Assembly (NCBI GenBank): GCA_019188255.1
Contig: JAETXT010000013.1
Location: 1,488,001-1,552,000 of the forward strand
DNA: 64,000 nt
Source: Verticillium longisporum
Taxonomy: Eukaryota > Ascomycota > Sordariomycetes > Glomerellales > Plectosphaerellaceae
Reading direction: 5' to 3'
Shown: positions 1 through 11,707 of the stretch, piece by piece
Position numbering within the stretch: position 1 is the first letter of the stretch
How the letters are laid out: each line of letters opens with the position of its first letter
Notes under the pieces: model-generated
Databases searched by the model: none
What the model saw: only the letters and a program-made list of their open reading frames with translations
Told to the model about the DNA's origin: nothing
Made by a program: the position numbers and the translations under genes

Positions 1-795
1 GTCAGTGTCTTCAAGCAGTGAACTTACCTGTCGTGTCCAAGAGGCTGAGGTGTGGCTATCCTACGCTAACAAGCAGAATTTATGGGGCACATGTGGCTTC
101 GCACATGACGACAGATTTTGCCGAGCATGACAAGCTCGGGTTGCTTATGCAAAGCGTTTGCTTGGTGAGCTTCGATCAGCTTCTTCCGTCACTCCTCCCG
201 TCCTCCCGCTCGTGGCCTGTTGACGGGGTTGATCGCGAGGCGGTGCACTTTGTAAGTAGTCTTGGCTGGGAGGACAGACAGCGTCGAGGGAGCTCGTGCC
301 ACTGACGATGACGTTGTCCCAGTGGGCCAGTGACACCACTCTTCGCTACACACCTCTGTAGGGCAGGCACCTGCCTGGGCAGCTTGGGCAGGCACCTTCA
401 TGGGCAGCTTGGGGCAGGTGAACCCAACGAAAGACCTCCTGCCTTAGCTGTTAGTATGGCTCGGCGCGCTCCACGTCGCTCGGTCTAAGCCACTGCTGGT
501 TCAGCCTAACCATCACTTGATCACATTCCCAATCTCGCATTCCGCCTCTGGCCTCGTACCCCTCGTCACCCTAAGCTGCTTTCACTGCCTCTTCGTGCGG
601 CGTAAGCTCGCGTCGCGTTTTGCCCCTCCACTCCGACCGACCGCACACATCTATAAACCCGACGACCCCTCCATCCGAGCTGACCGCATCAGCCCGAGCT
701 TCAAGTCTCCCCCGCATTCCGCTGCTCCCACCAGAAATCCTCCCCCGAAGCTCCCACGACGAGAATCATCCGACATTGCGACACACCATCAGATC
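1..795. other. No gene seen; 5' flank of the annexin gene
   Basis: No coding frame with convincing composition or splice signals is visible. Around 361-420 there is a short imperfect repeat in which TGGGCAGCTTGGGCAGG and TGGGCAGCTTGGGGCAGG lie about 25 nt apart, flanked by CACCTGCC and GGCAGGTG. The C-rich stretch just before 796 looks like a fungal 5' untranslated leader. Confidence 0.5.
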
Positions 796-2187
796 ATGTC
801 TGGGTATCCCGGTTACGGCGGCCGTACGTTTTTCTCCAGTTGCTGCACTGACACGGATGGATCCTGACAGCTTCCAGATCAAGGCTACGGCCAACAGTAC
901 CCCCCGCAGCAAGGTGGCTACGGTCAGCAGTATCCCCCTCAGGGCTACCCTCAACAGCCTCCGCCAGGCCAGTATGGCGCGCCCCCCGGTCCTCCGCCCG
1001 GTCAATACGGCGCACCGCCTCCGGGCCAGTATGGCGCACCACCAGGACCGCCCCCTGGTCAGTACGGAGCACCACCAGGGCCTCCTCCTGGGCAGTACGG
1101 CGCGCCGCCGTCCGGACAGTACGGCGCCCCGCCACCCCAACATCAACAGTACGGCGCGCCCCCTCCAGGACAGTACGGCGCACCCCATCCCCAACATCAC
1201 AGCGGCCCACCCACGGCACCGTCCATCGGCTACGGCGCCCCTCAGATCATCCAGTGGGATGCTTCACATGACGCCGCTGCGGCACGCCAGGCCATGAAAG
1301 GCTTCGGCACCGATGAAAAGGCCCTCATTCGCAGCCTCGCCACCAAGGATCCCCTTCAGATCGACGCCATCAAGACGTCCTTCTCTCGCCAATTCAAGAA
1401 TCGCAGCCTCGAGGCTGACATCAAGTCGGAGACGAGCGGCTGGTTCGAAAAGTGTCTTGTTGCCATTGTGCGCGGTCCTCTGCTGACGGACGCTTTCGAC
1501 ATTCGTTCCGCCGTCGATGGGCTTGGCACCAAGGAAGTTGTTCTCAACGACGTTCTCCTCGGCCGCTCCAACGCCGATCTTAAAGCTATCAAGAACTGCT
1601 ACTGGAGCACTTTCCACCGCAGCATGGAGAAGGATGTCGCTAATGACCTGTCGATGAAGACGAAGCGCCACTTCGAGATAGTACTCGCCGCCAACCGCGC
1701 TGAGGATTCGGTACCCGTAGTGCCGCAACAGGTCGACCAGGATGTCATGGACATTTATCGCGCGACCGAAGGCAAGATGGGCACCGATGAGCTGGTCGTC
1801 TGCAGCATCCTCAGCACACGCAACGATAACCAGATCCGCGCCATCGCCTACGCCTACGAACAGAAGTTCCGCAAGAGCCTCGAAGCCGTCATCAAATCCG
1901 AGTTCTCCGGCCACATGCAGGACGCGCTGCTGTTCCAGGTGAGGAACGCTGCAGACAAGTACATGCACGCTGCCATGCTGCTCGAGGACGCCATGGCGGG
2001 GATGGGCACCAAAGACCACCTTCTCGTGTCGCGCGTTGTGAGGTTTCACTGGGACCAAAGCACATTGGCCAACGTCAAGGGGGCGTATCACAAGAGGTAC
2101 GGCAAGAGCTTGGCCAAGAGAATCGATGGCGAGACGAGCGGGGACTACAAGAGGTTGATGCTCGCATGTGTCGGCGAGCACATTTGA
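796..2187 (+). CDS. Annexin with Pro/Gln/Gly/Tyr-rich N-terminal tail
   Basis: Annexins bind acidic phospholipid membranes in a calcium-dependent way. Two exons (796-823 and 878-2187) give 445 residues; the 54-nt intron starts GTACGT and ends CCAG. The first ~130 residues form a low-complexity tail with eight QYGAP copies, a long N-terminal extension of the kind also seen in annexin XI. The core follows with four annexin repeats, recognisable by KGFGTDEKAL, DGLGTKEVVL, EGKMGTDELVV and AGMGTKDHLL. These are type-II calcium-loop signatures (GxGTD/K). The tail probably mediates self-association or partner binding; that is inference. The start codon is chosen because it keeps the Gly-Tyr-rich tail and lies 28 nt before a good donor. 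Family assignment is firm. Confidence 0.93.
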
Positions 2188-3431
2188 TGACTACAATGGT
2201 CGACGCGCGTGAACAATACTGCAGCCGGCGTTTGGGCTTTGGTTTCATGACCTCGGGAAGCATCTTATGTATACCTTTTTGCAATGCACTTGTGTTCGGT
2301 TCAGTATGATTGTGGATCCAACCGGAGACCGATATGAAATCTCGCTATTTTTTTAACGTTCTGAGGCCGTCTTTATCTTTATGTTAAATCTTATGCTTCC
2401 GATACCATTTTATCAAGATCAACACTTTGTATATCCGCACCTCTACTTGATGTACTATCAAACATTCAAGCCTCTCGCGTCTGGTCGCCGGTCTCAAGTC
2501 CCCCAAGGATGCCCCTGATGCTCGGTCTCCATGTCCACACAGTCGTCTATTACACCTTTCCTCGAGAGCCTTCCAGTCAGACAAGGTCCTTTGAAGAGGC
2601 CAGGACGAGATCCTGAGTGCCCAGTGACTTCTACGGCAAGGTCGTAGATATGGATTGTCCGATAGTGAGAACGGTGAAATTCAGTCGAAAGGCCTGAACG
2701 CGATACATCCGCACAACTCCTCACTATATAACTTGCACCAATGACATGCAGACCTGGCTTCTTTGGGCCTAAAATAATACCAAGCATGGCGTGTGATGAC
2801 CGCCCCTTTGTCGCGAACTCATGACGCTGTGCGTGGCCAGTGTAAGCGCTTTTCTTTCGCAGAATCCGTCTTTGAGGGGCTCGCACAAACGTGAAGTTAG
2901 TCTCAGAGTTGGCGTGACACATTATTGTTATGGCCAGTGCAAGATCGTCGCGGTAACAGCCATCTGAGAAAGGAAAGTACTCTGAGAAGGTAGCCAGCCG
3001 GGGCCGGGCTGTCGACGCTCCGGCCACCCCGGCCGGGACACGGCAGGGACCGGGATTGCATATATATATAAAGGCATGGAGCTCCGGGTCTCTTTCCTCC
3101 GTTCCGCACACATGTCACTCTTTTCTGCTCTTAACACAATCTTCGAAAACATGAGCTGGGGTTTCCTTTGGCTCGAGGTCTCTATTTTCCTTGAGACAGC
3201 CTTCAAAAAAACCATCATCGGTGTCCTTGTCAACTGCGTTAGAGACACCAGTCTCTTAGTTCCGATCACTAGCCGATATTCCATTGGTCCCACTGTTCCT
3301 GAAGTTCCTCGACCGCAAAGTCATACCTTACTATGTTCGTACTCATCAAAGTCGCTGTACGACCGCCATCAGGCCGACTAATGCTGAGAAGCCACACAGA
3401 AAGCAGAAGTGCTGCCTCAGGAACGACAGAA
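2188..3431. other. Intergenic; TATA-like sequence near its right end
   Basis: No gene is supported. An alternating stretch ATATATATAAAGG at about 3059-3073 is a TATA-box-like element on the plus strand, about 360 nt before the next start codon, so any transcript from it would have a long leader or an upstream start at 3333. Confidence 0.4.
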
Positions 3432-4403
3432 ATGGCGACAGACTTCGTCGACATGTCTCTCATTGACCATCCTACATGGTGCTACACGGACCCTGCAGGC
3501 CTCCCCCCCGAGTTCCTCCCATACACTGCCACCCATTTCTGGCCCGACCAGCCGGACAGCCCGTCCTGGAATCGATGCGACGAGTTTGTCTGCGCCATCT
3601 TCTCTGCCTGGGATGAGCTTCCGCGCTCCATCCTCCACCCGTGGACACCTGAGCAGGAATTGCAGGCCCTCCTCCGCCTCGACGGCCTCGTCAACGCCTT
3701 CCAACTCTACCTGCCCGCCAACCCCAATGCCTTCCGCGACTGGGTGCTCCGCTTCCAGAACGCCATGGACACCCGCCAGACGGCGGCGCGCAAGCTCCTC
3801 GCGACGACGACGGCCGAGCGTCAGCGCGGCTGGGACACGTGGCGCCGCCACCAGGCCTGGATCGCGCGCTGGCAGTACATCATCAACCTCCGCAACCAGG
3901 TGATCCGCAACCGCCTGCGCGTCAACCTCGGCATCCGACGCGTCAACGACTTCTAGGGCGAGCCGGGACCGTCGCCCGTCAGCCGCCCCGAGTGGCGCGG
4001 CCTGCGCTACCCCGAGATCGTGGCCCGCGCCGACTGGTCCATGCCGCTGCCCTGGCTGCTCAGCGGATACGCCGCCCGCCTCGACAGGGACCCCGAGGCC
4101 GTGGCGACCGCCTTCTGGAGGCTGCTCGCGCCGGACCAGACGGTCGAGGGCTTGCCTGCGGGATATGGCATGGGCGTGGAGATTTCCGTCATGGGCAACC
4201 CCCGGCCTGCTCTGCAGCAGCCTCCTTTTCTGCAGAACGCTGTGGGCCTGGCGGCTTGGAGGCAGATGCAGCGCCACGTGGCTGCTTCGCAGTTTGGTGT
4301 TTCTTCGTTGAGCCTTCGCGAGACGATGGAGCAGATGGAGGAGAACCGTGCCCCGAAGGAGGCTGACAGCGGTGTCATTAATTTGACTGGGGAAGATGAG
4401 TGA
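3432..4403 (+). CDS. Unknown fungal protein interrupted by one in-frame TAG
   Basis: I do not recognise a named family. One frame is open from ATG 3432 (or ATG 3333 in the same frame) to TGA 4401-4403 except for a TAG at 3954-3956. Without the stop it would be 323 residues, soluble, rich in Trp and Arg, with no signal peptide or membrane span. Sequence on both sides has strong C/G third positions and looks coding. Three explanations are possible. It may be a CAG-to-TAG mutation (a CpA-to-TpA change, as RIP makes) or a TGG-to-TAG mutation. It may be stop-codon readthrough. Or the stop may sit at the end of a 57-nt frame-neutral intron (3900-3956) with a weak GTGATC donor and TTCTAG acceptor. 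The putative intron itself reads like coding sequence, so mutation looks likelier. Reality of the gene is probable; its intactness is open. Confidence 0.6.
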
Positions 4404-6222
4404 GTTGGCCACTGAACTGTGGGATCGCTATGGAATTTTGAGCTTGCTAGCTTTGTTTTCGTTTCAACGGTTGTATTTTGCTCGCTGGCAAGTTTGGCAA
4501 CAGTGTGGATGACAGGGAGTCGAACAGGCTTTCGACTGAACTGGTCCTGGAGGAATGGTCAGCGGACAAGGGATTCGGGGCTCCCAGGGTATGGATCATG
4601 CCATCGTTCAAGCTTCAGCCATCATTACGGTACCCTTGGCGGCAGTCTGCGCTCTACATTACTGCATGGCTTGGCACTAATTTTATACTTTGATGGACAC
4701 GTTCTCTCTGTTAAATATGAACTTTCCATTTTCGCACTGTTGCATGCCCTGTGCTCGATGAAGAAGCTACAGAGGGGCGAGCCCGTGAAAACGCCTCTCT
4801 CTGTTGTTTTTGCATTCGAACCAGCATTCATCGAGGGTCCTGTATGGTATGCTGCGATCACCCAGGTTTTGAGAAATGAGATGCGTTCAAGGACGCAGAC
4901 AGATGCACTCGCTAGGCCTCGCAACAGTACCATGAAAAGCACGGACGAAAAATATCAAGCCGGCCACAATGTCAAGGGGGGCATAGTGTAACAATCAGAG
5001 CCCAGGAATTGCCCCGCGAGGATAACAACTAGAGCTAATGAGATCAGGATGCGAAGAATTGGGTCACGTAAAGAGATCATCGGGGGTAGTGATCCAAGGC
5101 CAAGGAATCACGGTTATGTCAGGATCATTGTAATCCATGATCCAACGTGACAAGATCACCAATTAACAGCAGGCCATTCAACATGGCCTCACACGCAACT
5201 AATACGGACAGGATAAACGAACATGTAAGAATGGACGTTCCGACACTTAAAATACAGTCTTTCGCACGGCCGTAATCAATTCAAGTCTTACCTTGCATCC
5301 ATTGTAACGAGTACGTAAAGCCTTACGACACCAATCGCTCAGAGACACAACCGAAGTCTCTGCGCAGCGCCTCTAACAGCGCTTCTCGCCATCAGGGTCG
5401 TAACACATAGGTAGGCACGATTGTTGATGATCGCACCCAAACCTTATCGTCGAAAAGCTGCAAGAGGACCAGCCCATCTGCACGTTGATGGCTAAGCTAA
5501 GGCACCTAAGGTAAGGTATAAATGGCATGTGTGCTGTGGCCAAAATCAGACCGCCTTCCTATTGTGGTCAACGCTGGTCCTCAGGGCACGTTCGTGCCGG
5601 CTCTGACGAGTCCCATCTCTCCACACCTGGGCAGCTTACATCGCCCTCACTCCATCGCGCTTTTGTGCCTTGCTTGGGTTCATGACATCCAGGTGCTATC
5701 AGCATTTTCTTCCTTCTGTCAAGGTACACCTGATAGCCGGCATGGATGCCTCAAGGACAGCAGCCTTTGGGTGATGACGCTACATGTGACCGCTGTTTTG
5801 GACCCACACCTAAATATTAGTCATTCTATAGCTTTATCGCATTTCCCCGTCACAATTCTTCCTTTCGTACATCGTCTCAGAACATCGACTGCCACCCGCA
5901 ATCCGTCAAACTCATCTGGCTCGTACTGCTTGTAGGTTCCCGAGAACCTTCTGTACCCTTGACGCATGGGATCGAGGGGTAGACTGACCTGTCAAGCATC
6001 CATCGGAACTCAATCTACGCGCTGCTGTCGAATGCAACTGACTTAGGTGCCACTTGGCGCGTCCACGCCCCCCTTACCGCGTTGAGACCCTGTAGACCCA
6101 CCCGCCTGACGCGCCTCACACCAGGTCGCGACCTCCTCTCGTTCATTGAGATCATCCATCGACTTCAGCGGCACCAGAACATTCTACTGCAAGCTCTTGC
6201 TGGACCTTTGTCCCTGTTCAAC
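4404..6222. other. Intergenic, no gene supported
   Basis: A plus-strand frame at 5522-5935 lacks homology I can recognise and has ordinary non-coding composition. The last part (from about 6080) is C/T-rich and looks like the leader of the next gene; ATG 6082 is in frame with that gene and is an alternative start. Confidence 0.4.
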
Positions 6223-8468
6223 ATGCCACCCGAGTTGGTGGGGAGCTCGAGCTCGTCGTCCGGCGTTGACGCGGATGGCGACCATGGGATGGCCGGGACT
6301 GAGCAAGGCGCACGCGTCAGTAGCCATGATCTGGCCTCCGTCACCCTAGAGCAGCGAAAAGATCCGGTCTCCATGCCCAACGGCCAGCCTGCTCCTACGA
6401 CCTCTTCTTCCGCGCAGATGAATGGTGGTCAGATTCTAAATGGACAGCCGAACGGTCCTCATGGCCCCTCTGCCCCCCAGGCACCCAGTTCTGTAACAAA
6501 GCTCGCGTCTCGTCCCAGTCGAGATCTCGGCACCCCGTCGACGCCTCTGTCGTTTGATGAGCAATGTGCAAGCCTCGGGCGGGCCTTTGACAAGGCCCCC
6601 GCTGAGGTGTTGAGACGGCTCGTTCGCGATCACTGGCAGAAGACCCTAGTGGGCTCCGATTACCACACGACCTTCATCGTATGTCTGCTGCTTGACCACC
6701 TTTCACTGTCTCTGTTAACAAATCGTACAGATGCGCATGGTAGCAGAGCAACTTCCTGCTGTAGGCAAAGACACGCTTCGTCAGCAGTTGGCCACATTTG
6801 TGGCACCAGCTCTCGGCATCGCAGTCGCCCAACAGCTCAGTACAGGGCAGATTGAACGGGCCATGCCTGCGCTCGTCTCTAACGGCAGCGATGCTTTCAT
6901 GATAGCTTGCCTCTACAAGTGTCTCGCCACTATAGGCGCACGACAACTGGTCGATGCCCTGGCTTCCACAAAGCGCTTAGGCTTTGAGTTGACGGATTCT
7001 ATTGAGCACGGAGAACGGATCCGTCCGGCCATATCGAACGTGCAGACTGAGATTCAAAATTCGGCTCCTATCCCTGGTATCTATCAGTGTGAGCCTTGCG
7101 GCCGCCACTTTACCAACAAGGCAGCCCATCTCTACGTAAGCATCGCCGTCTCTTCCCCTTGTCTCACTAGGTATACAGCTGCCTAACCCCTGACAGCACG
7201 TCTCCAAGCTCAAATGTAAAGAGCCGCCAAAAGCGCCAGTCGTGAGCCGGTGCGCTGCCTGTGGCGCCACCTTTTCGACAGCCGGCGGCGTTGGCTATCA
7301 TGCTGGTAACAATGTCTGTGGAGGCTACAGTCCCGAACCCAACGATCCACGTCCTCCGCCTGCCGCGCATCATCAGATGCCGCAGCCGCAGCAGCAACCT
7401 CAACCTCAGCAACAGCCTCAGCCCCAGAAAGTCCAACAGCCTCAGCACCGCCAACCTGTCCAACATTCCCACGGTGCGCCACAACATGTCATCTCCACGA
7501 CACCTATACCTCTGCCAAAGCTACCCTCTGTTGCGTCCGGTAGTGCCAAGCCTTTGCATTGGAAGCCGACGCTGATACCAGGGCCCCTGACTCCTGCTAG
7601 CAAAGCTCCCCCCACAGACTTGACTCTGGTCCGTAGTGATGTTCGGGCCCATACCCAGCGCCCTGTCCAGTCTCATACTCCGGTCCCGGTTCCGTCGCCA
7701 GGCTTCACGCCTGTGCCGGCAAGCCAACACAACCAGCACACGCCACGCTCACAACAGCACACGCCGGTACAAAGGCACGCACCATCTGCTACCAAGACGC
7801 CCCATTCCGGCCTTCGACATGAGTCTGATGAACTTCAAAGGGCCCTGGGCGAGCTGACGGACGAGCAACGCGCCGACTATTACGATCGCATGGCAAAGCA
7901 AGAGCAGGCCTACGAAGTGAAGGTGCTGAATGCCAAACGGGACTTGACCGGCGAGGCACAGGTCACCAAGCTCAAGAGCCTCAAGGCCTGTTTCGCTGCG
8001 GCGCAAAGTGGCGTGCGTCAGAGGTTCGGCATCAAGCTGCGCGGCAGACGGCCCGTCGCAGCCACGGCGGCCGAGCACGCTCGTCTCGGCTCTGACGCGA
8101 CGCCCACGGAGGGGCGGCGCGTGTCGCAGGAGATGGCTCGCTCCACGTCCGCACATGGAGCCAACGGCGTGCAGTCGCAGACGGGCCATGCCCAGAACGG
8201 CACGCCAGCCCCACCGCCGGGTCCTCGTGTCGCTCTTTCGGACATGAACGGCGGGCTTGCGGGGTCTTCTGCGACGGCTGCGACGGAGGACCCGACGGTT
8301 CACACGTCACCGTCGCGGGCGCGGGGTGGGTTCGTGGCGCACAACAATCCTTCACCTGCTCAACTGCGGGAGCAGCTTGGCCAGCCTCCCAAGCCTGCGC
8401 GGCCTCTTCCCCCGCCTATTGATATCGAGTCAAGTGACGACTCTGACAGCGACATTCCTGGCGTCTAG
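6223..8468 (+). CDS. Nuclear-type protein with two C2HC zinc fingers and Pro/Gln-rich region
   Basis: Three exons (6223-6678, 6731-7135, 7197-8468) give 710 residues. Introns start GTATGT and GTAAGC and end ACAG and ACAG. The second junction is confirmed by protein structure: joining exon 2 to exon 3 creates a finger C-x2-C-x12-H-x5-C, and the next segment contains a second finger with identical spacing (starting CAACGATF). After the fingers come a Gln/Pro-rich tract, a long Pro/Ser/Thr/His-rich linker, a charged segment containing DEQRADYYDRMAKQEQ that may be helical, and an acidic end SSDDSDSDIPGV. That C-terminus resembles a SUMO-interacting or acidic motif; this is inference. A nucleic-acid or protein-binding nuclear role is likely; no specific function is assigned. 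ATG 6082 would add 47 Arg/Leu-rich residues. Confidence 0.82.
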
Positions 8469-10101
8469 CAGGGTGGAGGAGGCTGAGAAGGTTGGAGACG
8501 GATGCGGTCTGCTGTGGTTGCGTGAAGCACATGATCAACTGGTCAGCAATACGGGGGAGACAGCGGGCTACGTCTGCGAGGGCATGGTTCATGGTCAACA
8601 TGTCGGGATCGACGCAATCGCTGGCCGAGGTGTCAGGGATGAAGAAGTCATTGGATGATGGCCAACTCCGGAGAAACATCGCGGCGGCGTTCCTTTGGGG
8701 CTCGGTCATCACCGAGAGAAAGACACCAACTGGCTCCAGCGAGCGTCTCGAGCGCACCGCGAACGAATTTTGAGATCGCTGGGTGGAGCTCTGTAGCTCT
8801 GTCGATCAGCCAAGTCCCCATACAAGATTTTTCCATCTTGCGCGACGGTCATGGCGAATCGGCTGGGTTGATGGCAGGTTATTTTGCGGGCGCGCGCTTT
8901 TCATGGAGTCAAGGCTCGTCAAAGATGGGAGGAAATGGTGCATGCTGCATTCGGGCAACAGGATCCTAGCATTCGTGGTGTTTATCAGGGCGGCAGTCAC
9001 TTGGCAGAAGATACCCCTCCATATTTTCTACTCAATCTTTGCTATTTTGCATCGTGAACTTGGGCGACATCTCATCTAGGCCAAGGGTACGTCGCCAGCT
9101 TCGAGGTGTGAATTGCGTGCCGACTTGTTGTTTCTGGGAGTACGTCCAAGCAAGGCCGTGGCGTCATGAGTAGGCGGCGAAACCACCGTACAAAGTGGTC
9201 GATCCTCCGGCATCTAGCGCGAACTCTTTCTGGCCTGATCGAGCATCACTTGGCCGGGGTTCATAATGCCCTTGTCCTGTCGCGGCAGAAGAGATCGTGC
9301 TTAATCGTGCCCTCCGGCCCTAACATGCCGAGGTCCCAGCATCACGAGAAATGACATCACAGACGCCGTCGCTAATTCCCTAGCGCACGCCACAGGGTCC
9401 TGCCCTCTCTAGAGGCCCCTGGAAGCGATCAAAGGCCCCTGGACTCCCTAAGGCCCCTGGAAGCGATCCCCTCGTCGGTGCCCCTGCCGCAGCACTGATT
9501 GCCAAACACGGAAGCCCGCTGCCGCCGGGTCCCCGCCCAGTTTGCCCTATTCAGTCGACAGCCGAGAGAGCCTCACCCAACCACATGACCGGCGCGCCGA
9601 GAAGAGATGGGATAGGGGGGCATAGCAGGAGGATCCCCAGAGCGGAAATCCAAGACACTATTGACGGTTTGTTGCGGCGGACGGCGGGGGGCGGCCTGCC
9701 TTGGCCGGCATTGGCTTTTCTTCGTTTTGTCTTGCCTGATCACTCCAACCATTTTCTTGTGCTCCTCCCTGGGCGTGCGGGTAGCTGTGCCGTGGGCGGG
9801 AAGGCGCGGGAGGAGCGTCATTGCCATTCCTGAAGAGGGCGACCTTTTCTCTTTTCGCGGGCCAAACCAGAAGGCAATGAACTTGGACTTTGATTTTTTC
9901 CGCCTCTCTTCCAGCCAGAACGCCAAGCAGCAGACACGCGAGGCCTCGTTCACTGTTCATCTCAGGTCGACGACACACACGACGATTACGTTTGGATGGC
10001 ACCTTGCCTTTGAGACCATCCGACACCACTGCTTTCCCTCCTCAAACCAACAGCCCATCGAGGCCTTGTGACAGTCGCGGAGACCGACGCCCGACACCGC
10101 C
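8469..10101. other. Intergenic; cluster of AGGCCCCTGGA repeats
   Basis: No gene is supported. Three copies of AGGCCCCTGGA occur at 9413, 9433 and 9451; the first and third extend to AGGCCCCTGGAAGCGATC. They contain CCCCT, the core of the yeast stress response element. From about 9660 the sequence looks like the promoter and leader of the next gene. Confidence 0.5.
9413..9468. repeat. Three short direct repeats containing CCCCT (STRE-like)
   Basis: AGGCCCCTGGA occurs three times in 56 nt; two copies share the longer form ending AAGCGATC. The core CCCCT matches the stress response element bound by Msn2/4-type factors in yeast. The cluster is about 630 nt upstream of the start of a surface protein. 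Regulatory function is inferred only from the motif. Confidence 0.4.
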
Positions 10102-11088
10102 ATGGCGTCCCGCGACGTCTTCATCAGCAATGGCACTTGCTACTACGCGCCAGGCCAAGAGGCCATCGACTCGATGATCCCATGTGGCAACGACGCCTTT
10201 GGCCGCGTCTCTTGCTGCCAGCAGGGCGACATGTGCCTCACGAGCAACGCCTGCTACAACCAACGATTCGGCGTGACCTATCTCGCCGGCTGCAGCGACC
10301 CGACCTACGACCACCGCAGCTGTCCAGACAAGGGCGCCTTTGACGGGACGCCTTGGGTCGGCTTGACCTACTGCAACGGCACATCCGAGCAGTGGGTCGC
10401 CTGCGAGCAGTCTGGACGCCAGGATGCCCTCACCGCGGCGGACCAGTGCTGGTGCCCGCAGACGGACCGCACCGTTGCTTTCACGGCGTCCTCGGTGCTC
10501 GTGAATGTGGCTGAGCTGCCGACGTCGGTCGGCGGCGAAGTCGTCTGGCAGCGTGGCTTTCTCCCCTCTTTCGCCGACACGGACACTGCGACTTCTACAA
10601 CTCCACCGACGCAGACCACCTCGACATCACCTTCAACCTCCTCACAAGTCATCTCGACAAATGTCCCAGCTGAGACATCCCCTGCAGCGACCGAGACGCC
10701 CGAGTCGACAGACAACAGCCTCTCGACACCCGCGAGAATCGGTATCGGCGTCGGCGTTGGCGTTGGATCAGCCGTCCTCCTAGCACTGCTTGCCCTCTTC
10801 TTCTTCACCAGACGGAGACGTCAACGACATGAGGCCCAAGCCAACGCGTCGGCCAAGGGTGATCGCCCTGACAGCCTGATGCCTCCGTCCGAGGCACCTC
10901 AGACGCCGACGACGGCCGTGTCCGAAATAGATTCACGGGCAGCAACGCCGTGGGCCATGCGAACTGAGCTCGACGGGAAGAGTCTTGCCGCTGAGATGGA
11001 TGTGCCGCCGGTTCCGCCGGTGCCGAGCCAGCTGGGGGAGAAAAAGGAGAAAAAGTCGGACGAGCCCGTGTTTGAGCTACCTGCTTGA
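10102..11088 (+). CDS. Cys-rich single-pass surface protein with Ser/Thr stalk
   Basis: A single exon of 328 residues. The first ~130 residues hold many paired cysteines (for example GNDAFGRVSCC, CSDP, QCWCP), followed by a Ser/Thr/Pro-rich stalk (about 155-210) typical of O-glycosylated fungal wall proteins, a membrane span at about 214-236 starting GIGVGVGVGSAV, a stop-transfer RRRRQRH and a Pro-rich cytoplasmic tail ending PVFELPA. There is no cleavable signal peptide, so the span would have to act as a signal anchor with the N-terminus outside; many fungal proteins of this general layout look the same. The layout suggests a cell-surface sensor or wall-associated protein, like WSC/Mid2 proteins in shape but without a clear WSC domain. 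Confidence 0.78.
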   Translation: MASRDVFISNGTCYYAPGQEAIDSMIPCGNDAFGRVSCCQQGDMCLTSNACYNQRFGVTYLAGCSDPTYDHRSCPDKGAFDGTPWVGLTYCNGTSEQWVACEQSGRQDALTAADQCWCPQTDRTVAFTASSVLVNVAELPTSVGGEVVWQRGFLPSFADTDTATSTTPPTQTTSTSPSTSSQVISTNVPAETSPAATETPESTDNSLSTPARIGIGVGVGVGSAVLLALLALFFFTRRRRQRHEAQANASAKGDRPDSLMPPSEAPQTPTTAVSEIDSRAATPWAMRTELDGKSLAAEMDVPPVPPVPSQLGEKKEKKSDEPVFELPA

Positions 11089-11707
11089 ACGGGACTGTAT
11101 ACTATGGGGTGAATGGCGCGTCTATCTTTGAATTGTGATACCACTGTGGGGAAGAGGGTAAACGTCTATCTTGAGGGTGATTGGCGGCTTGTAGGTGCTT
11201 TATTAATGCTGATCCTCATGCGTGTCTGTTTTGGAACTATTCGTATGCGGATGTGACGTCCTTACATGTTATGTCGAAGAGCTTATGAGCAGGCTCGAGC
11301 AATTGGGAAGGCTTCAGGCCCATTGAGTCTCTCGCGTTCAATTTCTTTACCTGAACCGACATATCGAATAGTCGACCTCCAATGAGTACCAGGTCACGAA
11401 TGAGACTCACTTCCGCTTCACGCATAGCCCAGGTATCTGCTCGTCGACGAATTATATTCAGGTAAGGACTGACTAAAGGAAAACAGGAACGTCCCAATCT
11501 AGTAAACCTCCACTCCATGCGCCCTCATTACCGAGTGATCCCCCCTTCGCTTTTAGACTACTTCCCATCACTCACCCCACAGACATTACGAGCCACCTTT
11601 CAACATTCTTGTCTCTGGGACAGCAAACCATGTGCATTCTCTCCACGAACGGATTCGTCTCTCAAGAACGGATCGTCTCTCAACGAACGGACTTGAACGT
11701 GTCGCGC
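11089..11707. other. Intergenic between convergent genes
   Basis: 3' flanks of the plus-strand surface protein and the minus-strand secreted protein. No gene or repeat is seen. Confidence 0.5.

Noticed and set aside
1264..2181. 305-codon minus-strand frame over the annexin gene
   Set aside because: The plus-strand frame carries four annexin repeats; the minus frame is its shadow.
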